From NCBI RefSeq assembly GCF_019399895.1, contig NC_091873.1, positions 1-64,000 on the forward strand: a stretch of DNA of 64,000 nt, in the 5' to 3' direction. The stretch's first letter is position 1, and each line of letters begins with the position of its first letter. Shown in pieces: positions 52,505-63,189 of this stretch. Source of the DNA: Cardiocondyla obscurior. Its lineage: Eukaryota > Arthropoda > Insecta > Hymenoptera > Formicidae. Made by a program: the position numbers and the translations under genes. The notes under the pieces are model-generated. The model saw only the letters and a list, made by a program, of their open reading frames with translations. It made no database searches and was not told where the DNA came from.

Positions 52505-54184
52505 TGTCACGATTTATATTTTCCTCCTCGCGGAGGAAAGTCGCGATCAAAAAGAGAAGGCCGGGCACGGACGGAAAATCCGTACACCGCCGTGACACGA
52601 GAGTTAGGGAGGAAGGAGGGGTCGCGGTTCCTCAGCCGTATCCCGTCGCGGGATGGCGTGACTACACAGCGATATAGTTTTGGGCGCCAGGCACGGGCCC
52701 AGCCGTGCCGATTTTATTCGCGAATTAATTCTCTTTTCCCAATAATTAACCGTAAACTCAAACTGCCGTCACGCGCGGGGGCTAGCTCATCTGAACGGAG
52801 AGCGGCGAGGTATAACGGGCGGAATTTTCGGACGGATGGACACGACGACACAAAATAAGTTTTACGCGACACCCAAAAATCGAATGAACAAGTAAGTCGT
52901 TTATTACGGAATATAAAATAATAATAATAAAAAACAGAATTATATAAAATAACGAAAAGTAAAGATAAATGCTCGAGCGCCGTGGAACTACCTCGCTCGT
53001 GTCGTCAAATTAACCATACTAAATCGCTAACAATTAGTTTATTTCGATCTCGCTTTTTCGTAACTCTCGCGTCGGCCCTGACTGTTGTGGTGCCGGCCAC
53101 GCGCCTCCCTTGCACGCGGCGTGTTTTCGCGGGACGTTACAGCACTCAAGAATCTCCGCGTACGGTCGTCTGTTGTTAACGAGATCGCAAGATTTCTTTC
53201 CTGGTCTCGGCCGCTGCCAAGGTCTCTCCGTGCGGACGCGACTCACGAGAACCTCACAAATAGTACAGTTACTAAACGCAAGTTATTCGCTCCGTTGTTC
53301 CCCGCGGGGTCCCGCCACCGGCATTCAGACGCCCGTCGGCGGCCACTCTCTAATGTTAAGTCCAAGCAATCTAACGGGCCCGCGTGCCCGTTCTATGTGG
53401 CCGGGTATCGCCTGAATCCGCGACGGTCTCCCCGGAAAGCGGAGGGCTTCACAAAATAATTATTCCGCAAGGTGGATGGAAGAACTCACCGATAAAATGC
53501 CTCTTGGGCCTCGCACGGTCCTCGCTCTTGCGCTTTCGCTCTCTCTCCCCGTCGTTTGGTCGCTTGCTCTCACTCTCACGCTCAGGCTATGGTTCGCTTA
53601 TCGCTCTACGTATTGTCGTCTGCTTAGCTCGCGTGTCCACACGGAAGAGAGCAAGAACCGCGCGAATTTTCGGCACGAGGCCCGGCGTATTCCCACTCTC
53701 GTGTCTCGCGGATTTTCCGCGCGCTGCCGATTTCCGCGGGAGCAGCTGCCCTCCTAAAGCCCTATCGGTACTAACAGGTTGGCGCAAGCTTCGGATAGTC
53801 CGCGGTTGCGTCAATTTCCTCGCAGGTTATTTTCGGCGCCAAGATGCGTAGACGGCAGATCTTTTCCAAGGTTCTCGGGGTGGGTGGCCTCCCATCCCGG
53901 CCTGTATCCTGTTATCTTTTTCTCCGGACGTTCGCGCCTCCGCGTATGGTTCGCTACCCTCGCTCCTCACCTGGCCAAGATGGTCCGTAGTCTCGATAAA
54001 ATACGATAGCCACAGAACCAACCAAAGTGCGATCGTTAATTACTGCCTCAAAAAAAATTAAGACCCTGCGGAAATTCCCGCGACCCCTTTCCACTCTCCT
54101 CGCTACCGCGGTTTGTCCGGCGCCGCTGCGCTTTGTGACGGCCGCGGAGAGCTGCGACGAAACAGCAAAAACCGCCACGTCACA
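52505..54184. mobile_element. GC-rich solo LTR-like insertion D, 1.7 kb
   Basis: Starts TGTCACGATTT, ends CGCCACGTCACA, with ATAT on both sides (52,501-52,504 and 54,185-54,188). Contains perfect hairpins such as TTTCCTCC/GGAGGAAA around TCGC at 52,520 and ATCCCG/CGGGAT at 52,627. A segment ending AAAGATAAATGCTCGAG (about 52,965) resembles 55,070-55,088 in LTR C. No credible coding frame. Confidence 0.65.
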
Positions 54185-54606
54185 ATATATATTTTATGAA
54201 TATGCGATACAATATATTACATATTTTTTCTACATTTATTACAAGCCCAAGTAGTTCGCAATTTACATAAAAGTGACAGGGGCTGAAGTAAAAATAAAAA
54301 AGTGAGAAAAGTAGGATCGGTTAATAAAGAAGGCGTAGGTATGGTGTGGGCTAGATTCAGAAGTTTGAATGAGAAGTTTTTAGAGGAAAAGCGAAGTTAA
54401 AGGAAAAGAAAAAGTTGATCGCAGATGATGTGATAGAAAGGAAGAAAAAAATATAGTGGTAAATTAGAATAAAAGCAGAGAGAGCACAGAGAAAAAGTAA
54501 ATTAGTAAAAAAAGAAATACATGAAATGATGGATAGAAAATAAGTTATGGATGTGAGATGAAATAAAAGAAGAACTGTGAGAATGAAAAATTGAAGTTTA
54601 AGAAGA

Positions 54607-54650
<44 letters not shown>

Positions 54651-54849
54651 CTCTCCCCTCTCTCTCTCCCCTCCCTCTCTCCCTCCCTCCCTCCCTTCCT
54701 CTTTCTCTCTCTCTCTCTCTCCTCTTTCAGCGGTAATATAATTGTAGTATTGACAGTAATGTATATATTAGAGTAATTTTTTTGGAAGTAATTTTTTGTA
54801 GTAAAAGTAGTTATTTCAAAGATTGTGAAAGGAGAAAAAAGAGGGGAGA
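54185..54849 (+). other. Purine-rich stretch with CT microsatellite, LINE-like
   Basis: The plus strand is A/G-rich with AAAAG-rich codon-like repeats, similar in texture to the LINE on the minus strand at 27.8-31.1 kb. It includes a CT microsatellite at 54,606-54,725 and ends in a purine tract (54,828-54,849). No frame survives. The assignment is weak. Confidence 0.3.
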
Positions 54850-55386
54850 ATGTTATGAATTAAAAGCGAAGCGGAGGTCCGCGATGTATCCCGTTAAAGA
54901 ATTAAACATTTTATTGCTGTAACGCGGTAATTTTATCGGAGGAAAGCTCGCCGGGAACCAAGGTACGAGTAAGAAGTGAGACGTGATTAAACGTGGAAAA
55001 AGAACATAAATGATACTTTATTATAAACTATAAGGTTAATGGCAACATAAATATAAACCTATAATACAAAGAAAACTAAATGCTCGAGTAACGCAGAAAG
55101 TAACAGAAATATTCTAGCTGCTCGGTGGAACGGTCCACGGCCAGCCTTGAATTCTCGGATCGATCGGTGTTACGCCTTGAGGGTGGCGGTATACGGCCGC
55201 GAGCCGTCTTTACGCTGATCCAGGGTGGGCCCCGCGTCTGGGGGGGGGTCACGCGGTCGAGAGGCGGCGGCGCAACGGGTGATGCAAATCCTCTGAACGG
55301 TATCGCTCCGAACGGAGCGACGTGCTTGCGGGTCGGCGACGTGGGGCGTAACAAACGCCCCGAGTCGTGGCGTTCGGTCGGAGGCA

Positions 55387-55855
55387 CGCGGTCGCGAGTC
55401 GACGGCACGATGTACCAGATAGGCTGTTCAGGCCGGGACGATCGGTCGGGTTACGCGGTCGCGAGTCGACGGCACGCTGTACAAGATAGGCCTTTCAGGC
55501 CGAGACGGTCGGACAGATTACGCGGTCGCGAGTCGACGGCACGCTGTACAAGATAGGCCTTTCAGGCCGAGACGGTCGGACAGATTACGCGGTCGCGAGT
55601 CGACGGCACGCTGTACAAGATAGGCCTTTCAGGCCGAGACGGTCGGACAGATTACGCGGTCGCGAGTCGACGGCACGCTGTACAAGATAGGCCTTTCAGG
55701 CCGAGACGGTCGGACAGATTACGCGGTCGCGAGTCGACGGCACGCTGTACAAGATAGGCCTTTCGGGCCGAGACGGTCGGACAGGTTCCGCGGTCGCGAG
55801 TCGGCGGCGCCGGTCACATAGTAGGCCGTTCGGGCCGTGGCGGTTGCACGATTTC
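55387..55855. repeat. 67-bp tandem array, seven units
   Basis: CGCGGTCGCGAGTC recurs at 55,387, 55,454, 55,521, 55,588, 55,655, 55,722 and 55,789, exactly 67 bp apart; units 3-5 are nearly identical, the outer ones diverged. Each unit holds a GGCC(T/G)TTC(A/G)GGCC hairpin. Confidence 0.95.
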
Positions 55856-55982
55856 CGCGGCGCGTGAGTTTGCGGCGCGGAATCCGGGGAGACCGCTCGG
55901 ACTGTGGCGAGGGAGATCCGCGAGCGTTCGGACGGAAGGAAGCTCAAGGGAGCCTGTGTCCTGGGGGGAAGTTAACGGCAAT

Positions 55983-56430
55983 GAAGGCCGGGTGAGCCCG
56001 GTCGAGGACAGGCTCGGGAGCGCCCGAGTCCTGGGGGTAGCGGTATCGAAGGCCGGGTGAGCCCGGTCGAGGACAGGCTCGGGAGCGCCCGAGTCCTGGA
56101 GGCAGCGGTATAGAAGGCCGGGTGAGCCCGGTCGAGGACAGGCTCGGGAGCGCCCGAGTCCTGGAGGCAGGGGTATCGAAGGCCGGGTGAGCCCGGTCGA
56201 GGACAGGCTCGGGAGCGCCCGAGTCCTGGAGGTAGCGGTATCGAAGGCCGGGTGAGCCCGGTCGAGGACAGGCTCGGGAGCGCCCGAGTCCTGGAGGTAG
56301 CGGTATCGAAGGCCGGGTGAGCCCGGTCGAGGACAGGCTCGGGAGCGCCCGAGTCCTGGAGGTAGCGGTATCGAAGCCGGGTGAGCCCGGTCGAGGAAGT
56401 CTTGGGAGCGCCCAAGACCTGGAGGGTCGG
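55983..56430. repeat. 65-bp tandem array, seven units, each with a GGGAGCGCCC hairpin
   Basis: GAAGGCCGGG starts at 55,983, 56,048, 56,113, 56,178, 56,243 and 56,308, with a variant at 56,373. Each unit has hairpin 1 (GGCCGGG/CCCGGTC around TGAG) and hairpin 2 (CTCGGG/CCCGAG around AGCG; first at 56,013-56,028). The last unit changes both arms together: GTCTT/AAGAC (56,399-56,418). Confidence 0.95.
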
Positions 56431-56919
56431 ATGCTGGAGTGCTCTCCAGCGAGGAAAAGGTGCCTCGTCTGCGTACGAGGCAGTTTATATACCCGTGGGC
56501 CCGAGAGTGGGGGACCTCCCACTCCCGAGCGGTCGGTGGCGGTGCGCGGTGTGGGCGGTTGGGCGGCCCATGTCACGCGGTCCGGTGATCCGCGCTACAC
56601 GCCGCGGGCGGCTGGTCGGCCCGCGTAATTAGTAATTAAATATGGCCGGTGTCCGCGCGATACCTCCGGGCGATCGGTGTTAGTCGCGGCGCGGGGTCTG
56701 AATGTTTTAGTGGCCTAGGGCCACATTGCTAACTTTTTAAAGTTTTTCCAAAATAAATTTTATTGAACTATTATACTAGTTACACATCGATAAAAGTTTT
56801 AAATTAAAATTATTTACCATCATAATATTATGTTTCATTTATATATGCATAATGTTATGGAAAATATAATTTACTTTATATTTATTATTACTTTATATTC
56901 TCTTACATACATTATTTTG

Positions 56920-57090
56920 TTAAGTGTATCGTTTCTCTATTATAACTTTTAAAGGCTTTTCAACAGTTAAGGTTAAATCAGATTTTAGTTTTATTTCTTT
57001 TAAGTCAATGCTTTTTTTTACTTTAAAAACAAATGTTCGTACCATTGTGGCTAAAATAACTTTCATAGATATCATTGCATATTTCATACC
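56920..57090 (-). CDS. CYP4-type P450, last exon (C-terminus)
   Basis: A 171-bp exon after acceptor aaattacag (ending 57,091). The frame continues from the haem exon (..NCTG) into MKYAMISMKVILATMVRTFV and DLKEIKLKSDLTLTVEKPLK, and stops at TAA 56,922-56,920. This is the helix L and beta-region C-terminus expected right after the haem Cys in CYP4 proteins (G-x-K-Y-A-M-x-x-x-K). The frame is intact. Membrane-bound haem mono-oxygenase; substrate unknown. Confidence 0.8.
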   Translation of the reverse strand, partial: GMKYAMISMKVILATMVRTFVFKVKKSIDLKEIKLKSDLTLTVEKPLKVIIEKRYT

Positions 57091-57178
57091 TGTAATTTGG
57101 ACAATTATTATATAAAATATATTATATAAAAAATTTTTTATTAATATTATATAATTTATTTATAGTTATTTATATTTA

Positions 57179-57356
57179 CCTGTACAATTTCTCGGTCCAA
57201 TACTAAAAGGCACATAACAATACGATTTATTTTTTATGTTTTCTGGAAGAAATCTGTCTGGGTCAAATGTTAACGGATTTGACCAATATTTTTCATTTCT
57301 ATGTAATTTAATAATGTTTACGGTAACATTTGTACCTTGTAATAAAGTTACTTTTC
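57179..57356 (-). CDS. CYP4-type P450, haem-binding exon
   Basis: A 178-bp exon bounded by TTTTAG (before 57,356) and donor GTAAAT (after 57,179). It encodes KVTLLQGTNVTVNIIKLHRN, the FDPDRF (PERF-type) motif and FSIGPRNCTG, which satisfies the FxxGxRxCxG haem-ligand signature. Phases to both neighbours match (1+2 upstream, 1+2 downstream). No stop or missing key residue. Confidence 0.85.
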
Positions 57357-57882
57357 CTAAAACAAATTTTTTTAATTATAATGATAAATTATATAATTTA
57401 TGAAATACAAAATATTTTTCTTTTATACATGTCATTATTTGCGTATAATCGTAATTTTTCCCACTCAGCACATAATGCTCCTGAAATGTTGTAGCATTAT
57501 TTTATTTAAAATATTAAATTTTTCAATAATGTTACATAAATATTTTACAAACATTTAGGCCATGTCTTTGCAATATTTAAATAATCGCGATTGTTTAAAT
57601 TTGACTTTGCGGAAAAATTTCAGTAACATTTTTTAAATATTTTTAAAACCCTAACAAACCAATTTGCTATAAACCAAAATTTAATTTAATTAAAATATAA
57701 AAATATATTTGTTTAACGTTACACTATTTGTCAATATTTTTTTTTGATCAATATACATGTGACATTTTACAAATAAAAATCAATAATTCTATATTTGTAT
57801 CTTTAAATTTAAATTGTTATTTTAAAATATAAACGTCTTATTAAAAAATACGTATTTACTTCTTTGTGTAAAATGCACAAAC

Positions 57883-58060
57883 CTAATTTTATATTGTTCA
57901 CTACTTTCCGTCCAACTAAAGGTACAGGTGGAAAAATTCTCATTGTTTCCTTAATAACTCGCTCCAAATATTGCATATATTGCACATCGTTGTATTCAAT
58001 TGGTGTAGATTGCACAGTTTCTTTGCTATAAATTTCTAATAATTCTTCATACACTTTTTC
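57883..58060 (-). CDS. CYP4-type P450, ExxR (K-helix) exon
   Basis: A 178-bp exon after a TATAAAAG acceptor, with a GTTTGT donor. It reads EKVYEELLEIYSKETVQSTP, YMQYLERVIKETMRIFPPVP and LVGRKVVNNIKLG. It includes the K-helix ETMR (ExxR) and the conserved FPPVPLVGR of CYP4. The preceding I-helix exon (AGxDT-type) is not found within the next several hundred bases. The 5' part of this gene is therefore missing, far upstream, or moved; compare the plus-strand exons at 10,171 and 19,062. From 58,061 to 59,076 I find no feature; the 104-codon minus frame at 58,453-58,767 has no recognisable content. Confidence 0.82.
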
Positions 58061-59076
58061 CTTTTATAAAATTCAATAAAATATTCGTGTTAATAAATAT
58101 ATGTATACAAAATATTAAATACTTTGTAGGTTTTTTAATAATTTTAAAACTAAATTAATTTTATTTTATTTATAATCAAAGCATTAATAATAACAGCTAT
58201 CAAAATATTTGCTATCAAAATTGTAAAACTTTATTAAAAATTAAATTTAAATAGTCTTTGCATATATTGCAATATACAAAATGTTTCCAAGTTAAATAGT
58301 CAAACTTATGTTACGTCGGAAACCAGTTCTTTCCGAAGTTAATTGTCAGGCGAACACCACTTTAATATACCTTTTGATGAAACTTAGAATTGACGAACGT
58401 AGAAATAACACTATAGTAAATGGAAGCGACACCAATCAAAATTATTAAGCATCTAGAAGGAAAACCCCTTTTCCATATTCAAGGGATATCCCGCCCAGAT
58501 TACACAAAAAACAGCAGCCGTTACAATTCCGGTAGTTGACATCTCGTTCGACCGATAATTCGGTCGTAAAAAGAAATCAAATTTACTACGGTAAACAGGT
58601 TGAGCAGTACGCTTTTTGCTGATCAGTAAAGTCATAAAACGGAACATAAGGAAACGCATCTGCTGGCAATTAGAAAAATCTTTCTGTTTAGTAAAAAGAG
58701 CACAATTACCGTGACCTCTTGATTGTATTACCTCGAATAAAGAATACAGGGAACATGTCTCTGCCATGGGAAAATCTTGAGAGGAATAAAACTAGATAAA
58801 GAAATAAAACGAAACTTGTCTAATATTATAGAATTAAAATACAGAGAAATTGCCGAAGCAAGCCGGTGTTGCGCAACGATCACTAGCGGAAATAATAAAA
58901 ATGAGATGTCCAGTAACGGTTAGAAGCATCAAAAAAGACCGGTGCCATAAATTTCAAGCAATAACGCAGAACTAGAACAGAAGCAGAAATCGGAAGATGA
59001 ACAAATAGCTAATCTGATGATGAAACAATTCCCTTTCTCTTTATTTTTTTGGCAATATTAATCTCGCAATTTTAGG

Positions 59077-59331
59077 CAGAAAGCACTACCGAATTTAGAA
59101 AGCACAGTATTAACATTGTTACTCTGCCCAATTTCCTCGCGAACGAATCGTGGAAGAATTATCGTCGACGATACAAGGGACTTCATGGAACATCTTGGCG
59201 TCAGAAATTCGACACCATCTCCGACGTATTCGAACCGAACGTACGAGTCTATTGACCGACTGACGCTACTCACCCCAGAGGAAGCAGCAACCAGAGCCGC
59301 CCGAACTCAGATAACCTCGACCAGCAGGAGT
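59077..59331 (+). CDS. Candidate exon of unknown protein
   Basis: A plus-strand block open from an acceptor (caattttag, ending 59,076) to a donor (GGA|GTGAGT, about 59,331). It reads QKALPNLESTVLTLLLCPIS, RGRIIVDDTRDFMEHLG and SIDRLTLLTPEEAATRAART. No domain recognised. A preceding frame with SNNAELEQKQKSEDEQIANL (about 58,960) and a following one with NLTRQQTSENLRLVPTGPP (about 59,420) suggest a larger decayed coding region. It may be host or transposon. Confidence 0.3.
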
Positions 59332-59761
59332 GAGTTAAAATATAAATCTTAATTATCTCTGCAAAAAAGGGAAGACTTTGCAACATTTAAATATCTCTCT
59401 GAAAAAGTGTCGTACCGCATGAATTTAACGCGTCAACAAACTTCCGAAAATTTGCGATTAGTTCCAACTGGACCACCAACGCACTAAAACTTAATTAATA
59501 CAACTCTTTCACGTTTAATTACAAATACCATTACATATACGGCCCCAGATTTCACTCAAACAGCATTTCGGCCAATTCCACTATTACAATATGCAGGAAG
59601 CAGTACAACACTCCAGTATTTAATTTAACAAAATATATATATGTATTATTGAGGAGTACAAATATCTCGAGGTAGCTACGAGCTAACTGTTACGGCAAAC
59701 TGCCCTGAGAGTACTGAGAACTCAAGTCTGAATGTGTCCGTAACGGCGGACAGAAACTATA

Positions 59762-61320
59762 TACACCCCTGGACAAAAAGATAGCACATGTGTGCTATCA
59801 TTAAGTTTCGATGTGTACAATTAGAATCCCCGTAAATAGACCAATGGTATATCAACAGGAGCTTATTGTAATATAATATATAACATTGAAACTACGACTT
59901 TAGAATTTGTCTTGTATTTATCAACAATTACAGTAAAAGAAGGTCGGCGAAATGATAGCACACTTTATCATTTTGATGTATATATTTTACAAATCTCTAC
60001 ATTATATTATATTATTTTATTATATTTAGTAATGTGTTGATCCGCCTTTATTTTCAATAACTTCTAACATTCTTTTTGGTAATGATTTATATAAAGTTTT
60101 AATATATTCCTGCGATAAGTTGTTCCATTCAGTTTTTAAACACTCTTTCAGCTGGGCAATATTTTCAAATTGTCTATTTTCTTTATACACAGCTTTGACA
60201 AGTTTGCCCCAACAATTTTCAATAATATTTAAATCGGGGGAGCACGCTGGCCAATCCAATACGGAAATATTCTCCGAAGAAAAATATTCATTTATTATTT
60301 TTGCTCTATGAACTGCAGCATTGTCCTGCTGAAAAATAAAATTGACACTTGTAATAGTCCTTGAATACTTGGAAATTTGTTCTGCTATTAAATTGCGATA
60401 CATAATGGCATTCATTTTGCCATTTATGCACATTAAATTCGTCTTCCCGTTATATCCAATGCCTGCCCAGAGCATGACACTGCCTCAACTCATTTGACGT
60501 CGTACTTGGGTCATTTCTTTTTTCCGAATATCGTGATAATAATAATTAAAACCATCTGGACCGTCTAAATTAAATTTTTTTTCGTCGGTGAATATAACAC
60601 GTCTCCATTTTTTATTCCACTGTACGTGGTCTTTTGCGAAACTTAATCAATTTTCTTTATGTTTTTTTGTTAAAGCAGGTTTTCGCTTTAACTTCATTCG
60701 TTTAATATTTTTAGAACTCTGTAAAATACGACGGACATTTCTTAAATTTGTTTGTACGCCTGCTTTCTCCGCTATTTCACGTGACGTGAGAAGAGAATTA
60801 GACGCGGCTCGTAAGATGGCACGTTTTTCGCGGGCACTGATTGCAGCAGGTCTTCCAGTACTTTTTTTTGTACCGTAATTTTTAGTGTCTTTTAATAAAT
60901 TATAAATAACTTTTCTACTTTTACGCACAGTCTTGGCAATTTTAGATATGGATACATTTTGCTTCCTTAACTCAATAATGGTGTTTATTTCAGTTTTATT
61001 TAATTTTTTTCCGCGTCCCATTTTAACACTATACTGTTTTAAGACTATATTTAATTATACTGTGATATATGTACGTCTATTCACTTTGAAGTACTAACAG
61101 GCATTAAAAAATGTTCGGTGTGCTATCATTTCGCCGACCTTCTTTTACCGTAATTGTTGATAAATACAAGACAAATTCTAAAGTCGTAGTTTCAATGTTA
61201 TATATTATATTACAATAAGCTCCTGTTGATATACCATTGGTCTATTTACGGGGATTCTAACTGTACACATCGAAATTTAATGATATCACACATGTGCTAT
61301 CTTTTTGTCCAGGGGTGTAT
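59762..61320 (-). mobile_element. Tc1-like DNA transposon with long inverted repeats
   Basis: Inverted repeats of about 200 bp begin TACACCCCTGGACAAAAAG and end CTTTTTGTCCAGGGGTGTA, flanked by TA. The arms share TAGCACATGTGTGCTATCA-like and CGGCGAAATGATAGCACA blocks. It carries one broken transposase gene on the minus strand. No other copy seen in the window. Confidence 0.92.
60026..61021 (-). pseudogene. Tc1 transposase (DD34E) with two in-frame stops
   Basis: Start ATG 61,021 (MGRGKKLNKTEINTIIELRK). The N-terminal paired-type helix-turn-helix DNA-binding region (SISKIAKTVRKSRKVIYNLL; second HTH SREIAEKAGVQTNLRNVRRI) spans residues about 10-115. A TGA after KKHKEN (60,649) is followed in frame by the first catalytic Asp (IFTDEKKFNLDGPDG), another TGA near 60,485, then the second Asp (FQQDNAAVHRAK) and the Glu (CSPDLNIIENCWGKL) exactly 34 residues later: DD34E. 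All three catalytic residues remain, but the two stops disable it. It would cut and paste the element at TA sites. Confidence 0.88.
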
Positions 61321-61379
61321 ATGCTAGAGAGGAAAACGACGCACTGCACTTTCTGATCCCTCACGCGAGAACAAACATG

Positions 61380-61860
61380 GCGCGTCATAGGGAAAATAGT
61401 CTTAAGATACGCCTACACTATCCGCAATTCGATATTGATTCGCATTTGTTTCCTTCTAATTCTCAAGCTCCTTCAAAACCAGAAAATTATCACTCATTTC
61501 CGAATATAGATTTCTCAATCCCGCTAACGCGACAACAATTTACTGTTTCTCACCCAGAAGAAAATTCTTCTACCTTCATCCCCGATAATAATCCATCAAA
61601 TTCGCGATTCTGCGAATTACCTGCAAGTTCCCTTCAAAACGAAAATTATCAATATTAACTTAACCGAAAATATGAAGGATGTTACAATTGCGAATCTCAA
61701 TTTCCACGCTATTCTTTTCCTTTGTGTAGTTATCAAAGCGAAAGGCATACCGATTTTCGTCCATCGTGTCCTTACCCGTCATGCCCATTTTTATACGAGC
61801 TGCCTGAAATTATATTTGAACAGGCTCTCATTATTTTCATCATAACAACCGAGCAGAGAT
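61380..61860 (+). pseudogene. Decayed frame, unknown protein
   Basis: The plus frame has SLKIRLHYPQFDIDSHLF, FSIPLTRQQFTVSHPEENSS and PASSLQNENYQY, then TAA at 61,656-61,658. The same frame continues open with KYEGCYNCESQFPRYSFP and CPYPSCPFLYELPEIIFEQA to about 61,860. Cys pairs in the second part hint at a zinc-binding tail, as in Gag proteins, but no family is recognised. From 61,861 to 62,860 nothing else is evident apart from the putative LTR end at 62,472. Confidence 0.3.
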
Positions 61861-62863
61861 AAGCAATTGTTCTTTTGGGTCAAACTAATTTCCATCTCTC
61901 TTTCCTAGACCATCTCATTTTCCTCATCAAGCCCCGCTCTGTCGACACTCTCACGCACACTGCCATTCACACATTCATCAATAACACCATATGTAAAGTT
62001 ACTCTTACCGAAAAATTGTACACTCGCGAACATGCACAAACATTTAATTCATAATTTTATTAAACAGCAAAAATAAGTTATAATTATCAGTCATTTTCAT
62101 TTATTATACAAAAACAATAGTAATCTAAATTTACCGTGAAAGTGTAATAAACCTTTAAAATTCAATAAAATCATTCATAATTCATTCTCAATTGGCTCGG
62201 GTTTTTATTCGCTCAAGGCTTGCGCGGCCCTATCCCAATAAATAAGATTTAATTCTTTTATTAAAAAAGGGCCATAGGTCGCATAAGTTTCAGAAAAGGC
62301 TTCAAAGCGCCTCTTTCAGGCGTTGACCTAAAATTCGAAACTTTGCCACGTGCGCCTTTGCCGCAACGATACGGTCTTTTTTTTGTATCAGCGGCAATTA
62401 GAGATTTACTGTCGCATCGATAACCTTCCGATCTTCCTGAATATTTTTCGATCTCAGTCTTCGGACGTAACACTTACAATATAAATTTAGATCTTTAAAA
62501 ATTATAAAAAAAATAATCACGTTTAGTTACATAAAAATCCTCGAACAACCCATAAACACTTTCAATTTAATTTTAAGTACAATGTATAGTTAAAAATTAT
62601 GAATTGTACTTTAATTTGACCTTATTTTTTACCAATTGAAATTTTTAAATAATGAATTTTATGAACTTTTGGAAAACATTTATTATTTTAAAATTATCAT
62701 TTTGAACAAAATATTTAACAATTACATTAAATTAATTACTGTAAAGCAATAAAATGAAGAATTTTAATTATTTCAATATGATTTATTTCTATAATTCAAA
62801 AGTGTTAAAATCAATATCTCTACTTAAAATCGTTTGTAAGTAAATTTCCAGATAACATATTTA

Positions 62864-63093
62864 TGTTATGTGATTTGTCATTATTAGTATTATTTGCAGC
62901 TATCATATTATATTCTCTTACTCATAGATATGCACACGGTACGAACTCATCCTCTCATCCTGTATCAGTTTTCTCTCGTTCGTACCGTCCCCGAGCTCTT
63001 TAAGATTAGTCAGTCGTTACTGAACATTGTACGAATAAAGACGGCTCTAGATTACAAACGTCATCTCAATTTCTTATTCTCCTCGTACACAAC
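62864..63093 (+). repeat. Putative 5' LTR of a Gypsy element (start uncertain)
   Basis: Ends in CGTACACAACA at 63,093, with AATAAAGACGG at 63,036 as a polyadenylation signal. The start at TGTTATGTG (62,864) is a guess, since no partner LTR is in the window. Confidence 0.45.
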
Positions 63094-63098
63094 AAATA

Positions 63099-63110
63099 TT
63101 GGCGACGAGG
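63099..63110 (+). promoter_or_regulatory. Primer binding site, tRNA-Ser type
   Basis: TGGCGACGAGGA, a few bases after the LTR end, complements a tRNA-Ser 3' end (CCTCGTCGCCA), as in Mag-like Gypsy elements. Confidence 0.55.
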
Positions 63111-63189
63111 ATGGCGGATTGAAGTACGCTCAATCCTGTGCTTTTTGTGAAATTTCAAGAAATATAGATTAACAAGTTCAGTGTTAATC

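Larger units (their letters stand above)
54918..56725 (-). mobile_element. GC-rich solo LTR C, 1.8 kb, with two minisatellite arrays
   Basis: Plus-strand ends TGTAACGCGG and CTAGGGCCACA; TTGC on both sides (54,914-54,917 and 56,726-56,729). Minus orientation is inferred from similarity to LTR B (TGTGGC start, shared AAGCTCGCCGG). It contains the 67-bp array, the 65-bp array with GGGAGCGCCC hairpins, and a further hairpin region to 56,530. The long open frames across the arrays are repeat artefacts. Confidence 0.75.
59688..62472. mobile_element. Putative LTR-like insertion with a nested Tc1 element
   Basis: The ends TGTTACGGC and GACGTAACA are 6-bp inverted; the flanks ctaac (59,683-59,687) and cttac (62,473-62,477) are a possible 5-bp TSD with one mismatch. 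Without the Tc1 element it is about 1.2 kb. It includes the frame at 61,380-61,860, so if real it is not a plain LTR. Speculative. Confidence 0.35.

Noticed and set aside
55387..56430. Possible CRISPR array (regular direct repeats)
   Set aside because: Repeats are contiguous 65-67-bp units without variable spacers, in a eukaryotic solo LTR, with no cas genes.
55944..56576. Long open frames with perfect peptide repeats across the 65-bp array (both strands)
   Set aside because: 65 bp is not divisible by three, so the peptide repeat cycles frames; open frames exist on both strands because the units are GC-rich and lack stops. Treated as minisatellite, not protein.
58453..58767. 104-codon minus-strand ORF near the P450 exons
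   Set aside because: No P450 or other motif, no splice context linking it to the exon at 58,060; left unannotated.
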